Assembly (NCBI GenBank): GCA_933822405.4
Contig: CAKOGP040001369.1
Coordinates: 1-28,549, forward strand
DNA length: 28,549 bases
Direction: 5' to 3'
From: Cylindrotheca closterium
Taxonomy: Eukaryota; Bacillariophyta; Bacillariophyceae; Bacillariales; Bacillariaceae
Positions 9,815-19,495 of this stretch are shown here, in pieces. The position numbers and the translations under genes were made by a program. The stretch's first letter is position 1, and each line of letters opens with the position of its first letter. Under the pieces are notes generated by a model. It saw only the letters and a list, made by a program, of their open reading frames with translations. It was not told the DNA's origin and did not search any database.

Positions 9815-10824
9815 CTTCTACCTCCAAATGAAATTGCCTTATTTCTGTAGCAGCATTTCATATTGCAGCAACATTATCCTTTACAGACAGTCTGTCCAAA
9901 GAAACAGTTCCTGAATACTCAACGTCAATAAGAAGGGAAGCAAAGCCAATTTGATTTGGATCTCATTGCGGATCTGTCAGATTTTGCCGCCAAGTGTAGT
10001 TTGTCGTATGTGGAAGTGGTACGAGAAAAAAACCAGCTGGCTCGTCTTGGCGATGATACGTGTGTAAATACCATTTTTAGCAAAGATGCCTTGTGTTCCG
10101 TTGGAAGATTGATTATAAGTTGAGGAGGATATGCCCTTCAACAGAACTGAATACATGTTATTATAGGTAACTCCCATTGGAAGGTTCCAGTGGCATGCAA
10201 CGGTCAAATTCCGTGATTTGAACGAGTTCTGCTGGAAATTACACACAAATAGGTCTTAATTCGGTGGACAGGTCTCCAACAATTAGAAAAATCTTGTAGT
10301 CCAAATGTATGGCAGATCTCGAATCTCAATCCACACAGCCAAAATAAAAACAGAAAAAACAGAAACATGATAATCAACTACAGTTTCTGCAACAATGGAC
10401 TGACGCAACAACCAACTATTCCCATCGCACCAACTGGCAATATGGAAGCCAAACAACAATAAATGGTGCACAACACAAAATTTCTACTTATGACAATGGT
10501 AACAAAAACTGTGTGTTGGTCTAATGATGACTTTGTTGGTAAGAAATTCATAGACATCGTCTAGGGCGCACATACATCATCAACTTTGTATGTGAAGACG
10601 TCCCTAGATGCAGGAAGATGGTGCCTAATGGCGTTATCCGGTGCCAAATTCAAACTCAAGCCCTATCATCAGAATCTGTTGCTCTTGGGAAACTGGCCTT
10701 GGTGGATTCAGAAAGCCACAAAAAAAAACCGACAATACACCAATCTCTTCTCTGCATATATTTTGAGCAAGTGCCTCGTTAGCGGAAGAAGAATTTGACC
10801 ATTGGCATATAAATTTTGACCAAT
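9815..10824 (+). other. Mostly non-coding interval
   Basis: This contains the upstream side of the minus-strand locus at 8645-9814 and, at 10299-10332, one copy of the CAAATGTATGGCAGATC motif. A minus-strand frame at 9977-10246 (89 codons, with LTVACHWNLPMGVTYNNMYS) may be an old coding fragment but matches nothing I know. 10752-10824 has a short acidic frame (LAEEEFDHWHINFDQYDELV). I cannot assign either. Confidence 0.35.
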
Positions 10825-10983
10825 ATGATGAGTTGGTTTGGTAATATTATGAGTTTGCTCCGTTTTGGCGGGTCCTTCTGGCACCATGGAGACAGAAACC
10901 CAAACAACAACCTGCCAGTCCCTTTTACTGCCTCTAATGGACAAAGGATTACTGGACCTATTGATGGATTTGGCCTATCCTAG
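10825..10983 (+). CDS. Small open frame, 52 aa, unknown
   Basis: Two adjacent ATG codons at 10825 and 10828 open a frame ending in TAG at 10981-10983. It contains FGNIMSLLRFGGSFWHHGD and then FTASNGQRITGPIDGFGLS. The composition (G, N, W, P spread evenly) looks coding, but the start and end may be exon edges rather than true ends, since a GTAAGT lies downstream at about 11015. No family recognised and no promoter or partner seen. It could equally be a fragment of a decayed element. Confidence 0.25.
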   Translation: MMSWFGNIMSLLRFGGSFWHHGDRNPNNNLPVPFTASNGQRITGPIDGFGLS

Positions 10984-11091
10984 ATCAAGGCGCCTAAGCA
11001 AATGGGAAATCACATGTAAGTTTGTTGCCCCAAAGCATGATCTGGAGTGATCTGGCCGAATTGTTGACCAAATTGCTTTGAATTGCTTTAT

Positions 11092-11313
11092 TTAAACTAA
11101 TATTTCTTGCTCATTGATGTACCTGGCAAGGTTGAGACATTGGTATAGGGTAGCTTGAAGTAGAAATGTTTCCGTTGCACTCCCATAAGTTTGATGATCA
11201 ATTTGGCAAACATTCCTGATGTAGCCAAAAATCTCTTCAAGTCCACCTCCAGTGATTTTGGTTCTTGGAGCATTTCCACCTAGAATTCTCCCGTTCCAGC
11301 CAAACCAGCATTC
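11092..11313 (-). CDS. Open frame fragment, 73 aa, unknown
   Basis: A minus-strand frame lies between TAA at 11314-11316 and TAA at 11092-11094. It reads ILGGNAPRTKITGGGLEEIF, then YIRNVCQIDHQTYGSATETF and ATLYQCLNLARYINEQE. It has no internal ATG near its start, so it is a fragment or an exon. Its amphipathic, leucine-containing second half looks more protein-like than the 60-residue frame overlapping it in another register. I do not recognise it. It lies just outside the inverted arm that starts at 11430. Confidence 0.3.
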   Translation of the reverse strand, partial: ECWFGWNGRILGGNAPRTKITGGGLEEIFGYIRNVCQIDHQTYGSATETFLLQATLYQCLNLARYINEQEILV

Positions 11314-11429
11314 TTAGACACCAACATTGGTGACAAATATAATATAGACTAAGAAAATGAATGAAGTTAGATTAATAGGTGGGCTATTTCAGAATTTGCA
11401 TCTAACTTGAATCTTTTCAGAGCTGCCAC

Positions 11430-11965
11430 CTAATTTTTGGATCTAGAACTAGATCTAAGTAGAATCTACAGGCAACTCATGTAGAGCTTTATCCATCAGG
11501 ATCCATCAGGATCCAAAGAAGTGGTTTGTGTATTGTTAAGTGGGTGTTTGCTATCATAGCGGCCACTGAAGCTGCCCAAAGAAAGCTAGGAAATCGATTC
11601 CAGTCCTTCGGATTTTCTTGCCCTAAAACTGTTTTATATGGTTATTAGATAACTGGAGATGATGGTCCCACTGGTGCAGCCAAAGCATTTGAGTGTCAGA
11701 CAAACATTTGTAGGGGCTGAGGCTGCCCATAAAGACATTACAGGATGCTGAAAATCAACAATATCATTGAATTTAGTGGCAGTAGGTTGCAACAGAAAGC
11801 ATACACCAATGGCTTATCATCAGGAGGTGATGAAATATGGCATGATTATTTTAAATTCTAGGGGAGGCAACCCAAACCCCAAAAAGACACGCCGTGCTGA
11901 TATCAGCTGATTTTGTTTTCCGATGTACTCTGCTGCAGTGATTGAACTTCCATCAAAAGTATGTC
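11430..11965 (-). repeat. Left arm of large inverted pair
   Basis: The reverse complement aligns with 22862-23567, starting in GACACGCC...TTTTTGGG and running through TGGCTTATCATCAGGAGG, GCAGCCTCAGCCCC and GGATCTAG. This arm lacks about 185 bp present in the right arm (roughly 22965-23150). Its inner end also shares the CATCGGAAAA block that in the right arm encodes the end of a Gag fragment, so both arms are copies of the same Gag-end plus downstream unit. No long reading frame. A LINE copy begins at 12012 just inside it. Confidence 0.75.
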
Positions 11966-12011
11966 AAAGATTCTAAAACCTTATAGACAATATGGTCCCA
12001 CCAAAATGGAG

Positions 12012-13373
12012 AATAATAATAACTGAAACATTAATCGATTAAATGCTATCTAGCGCATATGATTGCCGGTGGAATAAGTGGCTGTAAAGGTCAAGTACCG
12101 TGAAGCGACGAGTCAACAACTAGTTTGAACCATTGGAGACATCTGGTGGACAGAAGTTGCTCAAGTCAGGATTGAGAGGATCCTGACTCTACCCGCGACG
12201 AGGCGGGGTGAATTCAGGGCGTTGATTCCTTGAGACGGGTGAAGGGGCCTGGGCCGGGTGGAAGAAGCAGTGAAGGATACGGCGTTGAGGCGCCAGAGCT
12301 TGGCAGTAGGCCGTGCGTTCCATTCTAACCAACTTCAGCCACTTTTCCCTATTGACCAACGGCTTCTTGTTCAACACTGTTTGGAGTTTCACGGCGAGTA
12401 TGTGTTGAACTACCTTGGGGAGGTCAGTTGGGCCCATATCGCGTAGCTGTATGTTGTCCTTTGAATGTTGCACCGAGTTCTGGTGTTCCCACATATGAAA
12501 TCCAAGCAAGATCTGCGACAGGCGAGAGACCCACAGGGTCGGAGAGCGTTGGCTCCCTCGTGACTGAAGGTACTGTTCCTGCAGGGCCGCCCACTGAACA
12601 GACAGCCGGCCTTCCAATAAACCTTGGTAGCTGATGCGTTGTTGGGAGAGGAAAGCGCAGCAAAGACAAACCGGGACCAACTGACTGCATGGTAGGGACG
12701 GATCACAAACCCCTTGAAGAAGATGGAGGATAGCGTGTTTGATGGCTGGGTCAGTGACTTGGGTGTCCAACCATTGGTCCAACATTGCCGTCTGGCGCTC
12801 CCATTTCGCACGCGCCAAGGGTGCCATACATCGAGGAACATGAAGGTGGTCCTCGAACTTGCCACAGCAGGGACACGCAGCTGAGTCTGCGGAACCCCGC
12901 CGGACTTTGAACTTCCCTACACCACACATACCCACGACATGCTTTGTGGTCCAACATTGGACACCTGCGGGAAGGGAGCTCCTGGCGTGAGCCAGACTGG
13001 TCCAATCGGTCTCCAGCTCTGCCTCTGGTGTAATCGTCTGCCGCTTGTGCCATTGCTTGTGTAGAGCAGGCAGCGCCACTAGTTCCTGGACTTGTTCTGG
13101 ATTCACTCGCAACTGTTTGACGTCACTGATGTAGAGGGCAGCCAATTCAGTAAAGAAACGAGCGTTGGGTGCAATCAGTCAGTGTGAAGCTTTGAGCTGA
13201 TGGCGATAAGCAACCGCCCATGCATCCACTTCCACATTCCGTTTGGACCACCAAGAGAGGCAGGAAAAGGATGTTGCCTGAACAAGGTGACCGTAAACGT
13301 GGCTAGGTTCCCACGAGGCCCTGGAGTGAGCCAGGCATTGTGTAATGACAGGAAAGAGTACTTGTGGATTCAA
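12012..13373 (-). mobile_element. 5'-truncated LINE copy
   Basis: On the minus strand this runs from within the RNase H domain (13373) to a 3' end reading CAGTTATTATTATTC at about 12012. The same 3' sequence, including the preceding block with TACTTGACCTTTACAGCC, ends the plus-strand LINE at 21719. Truncation of the 5' part is usual for non-LTR elements because reverse transcription starts at the 3' end. No clear target-site duplication was found around it. Confidence 0.8.
12189..13373 (-). pseudogene. LINE ORF2 C-terminus: RNase H end and Cys/His module
   Basis: One minus-strand frame covers 13373-12189 with a single TGA at 13179-13181. Before the stop, PSHVYGHLVQATSFSCLSWW then KRNVEVDAWAVAYRHQL matches the last part of the plus-strand RNase H. 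After it come FFTELAALYISDVKQL, WTTKHVVGMCGVGKFK and CPCCGKFEDHLHVPRC, a Cys/His cluster spaced CX2C...H...C, then a helical region and the C-terminus RPEFTPPRRG. This is the best preserved copy of the C-terminal module in the window. In related LINEs a Cys/His module near the ORF2 end is thought to bind RNA or DNA during target-primed reverse transcription. Confidence 0.8.
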
Positions 13374-13745
13374 ATTTAGGATCTGCCATACATTTGCACC
13401 GGCTGCTTATAATAGTAGGGCAAAAATTTGCGCCAGGATGGATTCAAGCCCATCCTATGGTAAATTTCCACGGAAACAACGTAGAAGCACACCTTCCTCA
13501 ACCTTCCTCCAACCCAATGCTACTTTTAGTAGTACCAGGGCCATGTACATTTCAACTGAATCCAGCCTAGACCATCAATACAAAGATTTCACAGCGCACA
13601 TATCTAAAACATTGAGCAATGGGAAACAAGGCAAGGAGCAAGAAGGCACCAAGCAAAGGGAAGGGCAATGGAAGCAAGAAGAAGATAGCTTCAACCACTG
13701 AAACACCAGCAAAGCCCCCACCAAGACAAACCCGTGAGTTTTTTT
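13374..13745 (+). repeat. Copy 2 of exon-1/upstream repeat
   Basis: Plus-strand copy of the unit found inverted at 7440-7755. It starts at the edge of the minus-strand LINE and contains the TATGGCAGATC motif (13372-13400, minus). It ends with an ATG frame at 13620 encoding a basic peptide (MGNKARSKKAPSKGKGNG, then KPPPRQTRE) that runs into GTGAGT at 13735-13740, a consensus 5' splice site. After the GTGAGT the sequence turns into LINE RT. It looks like an upstream region and first exon separated from its gene. The function of the peptide is unknown. Confidence 0.7.
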
Positions 13746-13754
13746 GAATTACTA

Positions 13755-14097
13755 GTATCAATGGTGCATGCAGGAAAACCGTGCATGGTATGACCAGACT
13801 CAATTACAAACCCTTGAATTTGATGTTCACCGGGGCGGATGCAGAGGGGAACTCTCATGCCCTTCTAGAGGGCCGCCTTCCAATGCTTGATGGGATCGAT
13901 TCTTACACTCAGTCATTCCTGGAGCAGTGCCGTTTCCATCAAGGGCACTCTATGATCCTGATGAAAGTGTCGCCAGACGATTATAATTACTTCTGGTCTT
14001 GTAATCCAGAGAATAAGGGCTCAGAACCGCATGGGCTTCATAACAGTCATTTCAAGGCTGGGATCTATTCTCCTACAGTGGTCCAATGCGCCGCTTC
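13755..14097 (+). pseudogene. Older LINE RT fragment, left half
   Basis: This fragment aligns with the start of the RT region in the full copy (17710-18060). Shared words are CMQEN...YDQT, FTG-DAE, LLEGR, CRFH-GHS, FWS-NPENKGSEPHGLHN and HFKA. The frame changes near 13790. The homology stops exactly at the duplicated 23 bp (14075-14097) and resumes at 21722, so this is the left half of an RT gene split by the 7.6-kb insertion. Confidence 0.8.
14075..14097 (+). repeat. Target-site duplication, left copy
   Basis: These 23 bp, beginning ACAGTGG and ending CGCTTC, match 21722-21744 at 19 of 23 positions. They sit exactly at the two breaks in the older RT fragment and directly flank the LINE. The four mismatches fit an old insertion. 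Confidence 0.75.
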
Positions 14098-14103
14098 AAT
14101 ATG

Positions 14104-15574
14104 GGGACATTGTTAAAGTGGGTTGCTTTGCCTTCATTCCGCCTGAGGTTAACTTCAAAGCCTATGCAAAAGAAATCATATGTCACTTTGACTTCTCTAT
14201 CCCTATTGGAATCAAGATGGATTGGGTTTCTACACCTTACACAGGACGTGCTAAATTCAACAAACGTTCCCCCAGTGTAACAAGTCCTCATGGGTACGCT
14301 TGCAAGATTCATGCCAAAAGAGTGGACCGAGAATTAAGAAGCCTTCTTAATCCATCCACAGCAAAGCCAGACTTCCCCTTCGCTGCTCCGGCTACATTTG
14401 TTAGTGATTGGAAGTCTGCTCAACAGGGATTGATCAGTGTGAAGGCCTACGGTCCGGTCAAGGATGCTACCCTCACCCTTATTAGCAAACTACGTGATTA
14501 CTACATCCTGACAGAGGTCCTGTATTTGGTCATGGATCTTCCTGGGATGTTCAAGTTCGCAACGACTACTATGTTTGGCTCATGCACCTTGTTTAAGCTT
14601 CTCTTGTCACCCCAGCTCAAGCCGACAAAGCTTCTCATGCCCACCAATCAACAACTGAGGCTGATGAGTCAGTCAACGACTCTTCTGACGACGATCCCAA
14701 TGAATCCTCTGGCTATAAAGGCGGTCAATTCACAGAAGTTTGGTCTAAGAAGGCGGCAACAAAGGTGAAAAAGAAGGCAAAGAAGAAGAAGAAGTTGATC
14801 ACTGATAATGAGAATCCGTTCCTTATGGATCTCTCCCCAGCCCAACAGAAAATGGCTGAAGTTGCTGACTGTAAGCTGAAGAATGATCAGGTGCGTCACA
14901 AGTCCGGTCCGTTGTTCTTGATAATTCTACCAGGCAAGATGGAGGGCACCTACATCCTGGTGTGTCGCAAGAAGTTTGGACAATTGGCTCGTAACGTCTT
15001 GAAGCGCTTGCTCCCTTTTCTGACTCATCACCTGTATGAGCCAACTCTGACAAAAACCGATCAAGCCCTCCGTAAATGGGTGCCGCAATCAGAGATCAGT
15101 ATGGCTCAACGTAAGAACCTCAAATGGTGCACAAACACACTTTGTGCTGTGGAGGCTACCGCCTTGCCAGACGCGGTTGAGGAAGCACTGGAGTTTCTGG
15201 ATGATGTGATGGAAGACGCAACGGATGTCTACAATGGTCAACTTTTGATTGATTTGGATATGGCTAACAACAAAGACATTGATGATGGGAAGACCGTGAC
15301 AGGAATGATGGACAAGATGCAAGAACGGGAGCAACAACTGGAAGATGCCTTCAATGAGATTGAGGTTCGGGACAATGCACTGGAGGCTCAGGAACGCGCC
15401 TTGGCACAACAACGTGCGGACAATGCGGCACTGCAAGCACAGCTCGCTGCCCTCCAGAGTCAGGCCAGCCATCTACCTACCATGATGAGTCAGCCATCTC
15501 CCACTCTACCCCACAACAATTGCGTGTCTCCTGACCATCAAGCATTGACTCCACCGGTCAGATCTAGCAACTAA
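14104..15574 (+). pseudogene. LINE ORF1 with C-terminal coiled coil
   Basis: The region opens in a frame with VKVGCFAFIPPEVNFKAYAK, STPYTGRAKFNKRSPSV and KIHAKRVDRELRSLLNP. It shifts frame at about 14500 to a second frame (FGHGSSWDVQVRNDYYVWLM) with TAA near 14596, an acidic SVNDSSDDDPNES stretch and a lysine-rich VKKKAKKKKK. From 14765 it is open to TAA at 15574. The last 270 residues hold a heptad-like coiled coil (EREQQLEDAFNEIEVRDNAL and onward) and a P/S-rich tail. LINE ORF1 proteins form oligomers that coat element RNA; the coiled coil fits that role. I see no RRM or CCHC motif, so the type of nucleic-acid binding is unknown. The N-terminus is missing at the insertion edge. Confidence 0.65.
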
Positions 15575-15607
15575 ACCTTAGGCAAGTCATCCACAGGGCA
15601 GAGCACC

Positions 15608-17016
15608 ATGGTTCCCAACACAGTGACACAACCAAAGAAGGCCACCAAGCAGGGCAAGCCACCAAAACAACCAGCCAAAAAGGCCCGCACAAGTGCAGCT
15701 GTCCAATTTCAGGAACCATCTTCTGCCCAACCCTCGGCGGCCTTGGCTGTTCAAGTAGACACGTCTCACATGGAAGGGGACAACACTACTGCCGCGTCTC
15801 AAGATGAGAGCCAAACCTAATCTCGTACTGCGTCTACTCCGCGAGGTGGAGGGTCTCCATTCTTCTCTCCTCCTCCTGGGAAGGCGCACAGTGATGGCGC
15901 GGGGCCATGAGAGGCCCACGATTGTCTGCAGCTAGGTCACGGCGTGCAGGCAGAAGACCCCATATTAGTGGCCCGTCAAGTGGAGTCTCCCATGCTTCAC
16001 TTGACAAATATTTACGTTCTCTTCCAGCAGGGGATTGGTCTGGCGATGATCACCGCCGTCATTCCTCACTGGCTACTCAAATCTGTTTCCAGAATGTCAA
16101 CGGATTACCAGAAAATGGCAATGACTCCAAGCAGCAACAGATCAACTCCTGGCTGAAGGAAGAACGAGTGGGAATTGCGTTGTTGGCAGAGGCCAAGAAG
16201 TTTTGGCCTTCTATCAATGAAGGTCATGGTTGGAGTGACAGACTCCGCCAAGCTACGATGAAGTCCAAGCAAAAAGGGTTTTACTTGTTGGTAGCTTACA
16301 ATCGGCATCAGGACAGATCTGCTGCCACCTTGGCGGTACAATGGGGCGGGTGCATCACAGCCGTTTTTAACCAAGTGGCGCACAGGGCTAAGGAAGCTGA
16401 CAGAGACCCCACGGGTTTAGGACGATGGGCCTATGTTCGTCTCCAAGGAAGGAAGTTGAAAGCCCATGGGGGTAATGTTCAGGACTCTTTCATTGAGGTA
16501 AATGACTTAGTTCGTGGTCCGATCTCCAAGGACTTGGTGGTGGTCTCTGCATATCGTCCCAACAAGCAAGGCCTCGGTAGATCTACAGTATGGGCACAAC
16601 ACAGGCTTCACTTTCATGCAGTGAATCGAAAAGTTAATCCAAGGAAAGCCTTTGTGGACGATCTTTGTAAACAGATCACCAAATGGCGTGATGAAGGATG
16701 TGAGGTGGTTTTGGGTATAGATGCCAACGAGGATGTCACTGTTAACGCACCCCAGTCTATCCGCCACCGCTTCCGGGCCTGCGGTCTTGAGGAGGCAATC
16801 CTAAAACACCATCCACCACAAGTGACCCACCAGCGCAACTAACGGAACATTCCGATTGATGGTATCTTCACCACTTTGGGCGTACCAATCCTTGCGGGTG
16901 GGTACTACGCCTTTGACAAATTCTTCAATTGCGATCATCGCGGCTTGTGGATTGACATTGATCTTTCCGCCTCCTTGGGCAATTTCTAACGTCAGAAATC
17001 CAACTTCAAGCCACGG
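15608..17016 (+). pseudogene. LINE ORF2 start and AP-type endonuclease
   Basis: ORF2 probably starts at ATG 15608, 34 bp after ORF1, with a basic, P/K-rich leader (PKKATKQGKPPKQPAKKART). TAA at 15818-15820 and a frame change near 15905 break it. The endonuclease follows: ICFQNVNGLPENGN (Asn motif), LAEAKKFWPS (catalytic Glu), VVVSAYRPNKQG, VVLGIDANEDV (the Asp/Asn motif) and, past TAA at 16840-16842, IDGIFTT and NCDHRGLWIDI (the Asp-His motif). All main motifs of the exonuclease-endonuclease-phosphatase fold are visible. It nicks the target to prime reverse transcription. Another TAA lies at 16987-16989. Confidence 0.8.
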
Positions 17017-17755
17017 AAGTTGTCCCTCTATGACTCTCGATCTGTACGCAAATATCTTCAATTGGTTCACAAAGGTTATGCCAAGTACTCCATCCCGGAG
17101 AGATTGAATAAGCTGAATAAGCGTATTGACCACCTGGGACACCAGATGACCCCTTCCTTGGTGCGCAAATACAACTGTTTACACAGACAAATGTATACTA
17201 TGAGGCGCCAGGCGGAAGAGAGATGCCGGGCCTTAGCTCCAGGTAAAGTTCCCTGGTCACCAAAATGCAGGGATTCTGGGATTGTATGAGCCTGTGGAAG
17301 CTTCTGTTGAAAGGCAAGAAGGGTTGCCGTGTGAGTTCGCGCAAAGTTTGCCGGTTGATGAAGAAGACAGCGTTGCCACAAGCTTGGAGGAAGTCAGCGG
17401 TTGATCTGGAGGACTGCCTGAAGCAAGAGCGCTCCTTGTACAAGCAGGCCAAGCACACCTACGCAGCTCAATGGAGGAAAGACTTCTTGACAGTCCAAAC
17501 CAAGGATGCAAAAAAGCATCAGTGGAAGTCTCGGAAGGCCCGTGATAGATTCTTTTGGTTACAACGAATGAAGCAAAGAGAGGAGGCAAGACGCCGTCGT
17601 CGCGCCCAGAGCAAAGGATCTCCAGGGGCCTTCAGGCTATTCAAATTGAAGAACACTTACCAGATGGTACTACAAGTCTCCGGACCATCATTGACCGCCG
17701 CCTTGTAGAAGATGGGTGCATGCAAGAAAACATGGCACGCTATGATCAAACATGA
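17017..17755 (+). pseudogene. LINE ORF2 endonuclease-RT linker
   Basis: This continues the endonuclease frame (SRSVRKYLQLVHKGYAKYSI, LNKLNKRIDHLGHQMTPSLV) to TAG/TGA near 17287. It then shifts to a basic, helix-rich frame (KSAVDLEDCLKQERSLYKQA, KHTYAAQWRKDFL, WLQRMKQREEARRRRRAQSK) and shifts again at about 17600 to IDRRLVEDGCMQENMARYDQ ending in TGA at 17753-17755. Such helical, basic segments lie between endonuclease and RT in many LINEs. The last block is shared with the older fragment at 13755. Confidence 0.65.
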
Positions 17756-19495
17756 GCGCCGTATACCACTCCACCTATGGCCAAACCGTTATATAGCAAA
17801 TTTACTGGTGACAACGCTGAAATAAATTCTCTGTCATTGTTAGAAGGCCGTTACACATTACCTGATCTGTTGGACCCAGCTACAGCTTCTTTCTTATCTC
17901 ACTGCCGGTTTCACAAAGGCCACTCTCCAGTCCACTTGCACATGTACTTCTGGTCACGGAACCCTGAGAATAAAGGATCCGAACCTCATGGACTACATAA
18001 TGGACACTTTAAGGCGGCTATCCAGTCTCCATCTATAGCGTACTGTGATGCCCTCTTCCGGAACATTCCTCTCACCACAGGGTTTGTTCCTCTTCAATGG
18101 CAAAACCTGATGAACTTTGCCATTGAAAAGAAGCCAGGAGACTTCCGCCTATCTAAAATGCGCACCATCCAGCTGATGAATTCCGAGGCCCAGGCAAACA
18201 ATAAGAAGGCAGGCCGTGCAGCCATGCAATTTGCCAAAGCGCACTCCTTGATACCCGACGGGCAATGCGGCTCACGCAAACGTCATCAAGCAATTGACCT
18301 GGCCTTGTCTAAACAATTAGTGTGGGATCTACTGATCCTTCAACGCCGCGCAGCGGGGTGGATCTCGAATGATGCCAAGTCCTGCTTTGACCGTGTTGTC
18401 CACTGGGTGGCCATCGTCACAATGTTGCTGTTTGGCTTGACATGGCATGTCCTATCATCAATGTTCAACATGCTCTCCTCCGCTACCCGCCGTGTTTGCA
18501 CAGGTTTTGGTGACTCCAAGAGAAGCTTTCGCCCTCCGTCAGCGGTGCCATTCCAAGGTTGTTGGCAAGGGAATGGTGCCAGACCCCCCATTTGCATCTC
18601 GGTGAGCTCAGTGTTAATCACAATGATGGAAGCAATGGGCTATGGATTTGAGGGTCTTTCGGCGTTAGAGTCACAACTAGTGACAGCCCAATGTTTCTGT
18701 TTTGTTGACAATACGGACGTGATTGAAGCAGGTGACACAGTCCATCACTCTGGGGAGGATATTTGCGCCTCAGTCCAGGCTGCTGCCACCTTGTGGTCGG
18801 GGGGAATTCGGGCAACAGGTGGTGCAATCAATCCGGAGAAGTCCTTCTGGTGGCTTATTGACTTTGAATGGGATGCTCGCAATGGTCAGTGGAGATTCTG
18901 TAGGAAATGCTCCGCGGCACCGGAATTCGACCTTAAGATACCGGGGTTATACGGTGACATTGAACCCCTTCGTCGCCTTGAACCAGATGATTCCGAACGT
19001 ACTCTGGGGGTGATGTTGTCGCCACTGGAAAATCACAACGCACAGGAGGCACAGTTGGTCTCTAAAGCTAAAGCGTGGGCCAAACAGCTTTGGCCTCACC
19101 TGCTACACAAGTACGACGTGTTACCCTTAATCCGGACCACAATCCTGAAGAAGCTTGAATATCCTATGGCACTCACTACCCTCAACGCTCAACAATGGCA
19201 GGACATTATGTCACCGGTTCTCCAGGTGTGCTTACTTAAGTCAGGTGTTTGCCGCAACTTTCCCCGTTCTGTGGTCTTTGCCCTGGTGGATTATCAAGGC
19301 CTTGGTGTTCCTCACCCCTTTGGCAAGCAAGTTTACAAACACTTGGAGATGATCCTGCGCCATATGTCGGGGGGCACAAAGACTGGAGCCTACATGGACG
19401 CCAATCTCCAGGCTCACCAGCTGGAAACCGGTACCTCCTTTGGTCTTCTACATCTGGAATGGTTTCCGCGACGACACTTATTGGACTCCACATAA
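17756..19495 (+). pseudogene. LINE reverse transcriptase
   Basis: A 572-codon open frame (17777-19495) that continues the preceding frame after a TGA. RT features in order: FWSRNPENKGSEPHGLHNGH (LINE motif 0 region), GFVPLQWQNLMNFAIEKKPG, FRLSKMRTIQLMNSEAQ, GQCGSRKRHQAIDLALSKQL, WISNDAKSCFDRVVHW (motif A aspartate), the motif B region FQGCWQGNGARPPICISVSS, and CFCFVDNTDVIEAG (motif C) at 18695-18735. Motif C should be two aspartates; the second is Asn here, while the older copy at 22352-22363 has FVDD. The thumb follows (LVDYQGLGVPHPFGKQVY). Frame is lost to RNase H at about 19440-19490. If intact it would copy element RNA at the nicked target. Confidence 0.85.

Noticed and set aside
9107..9850. 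Long plus-strand open frames with hydrophobic, membrane-like runs
   Set aside because: They are antisense to the lysine- and acid-rich minus-strand locus. Antisense of AAG/GAG-rich coding sequence gives phenylalanine- and leucine-rich frames.
12410..13053. Other minus-strand frames of 88-151 codons
   Set aside because: Shadows of the LINE C-terminal module, which has homology in its own frame with the plus-strand copy.
13567..13803. Minus-strand frame with a leucine/proline-rich segment, also seen at 7402-7698 on the plus strand
   Set aside because: Present in both repeat copies, but it is antisense to the basic first-exon peptide.
14031..14103. Start of the ORF1 open frame at 14031 as a true ORF1 start
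   Set aside because: The first part lies in the older RT fragment and the target-site duplication; the frame only continues by chance across the insertion edge.
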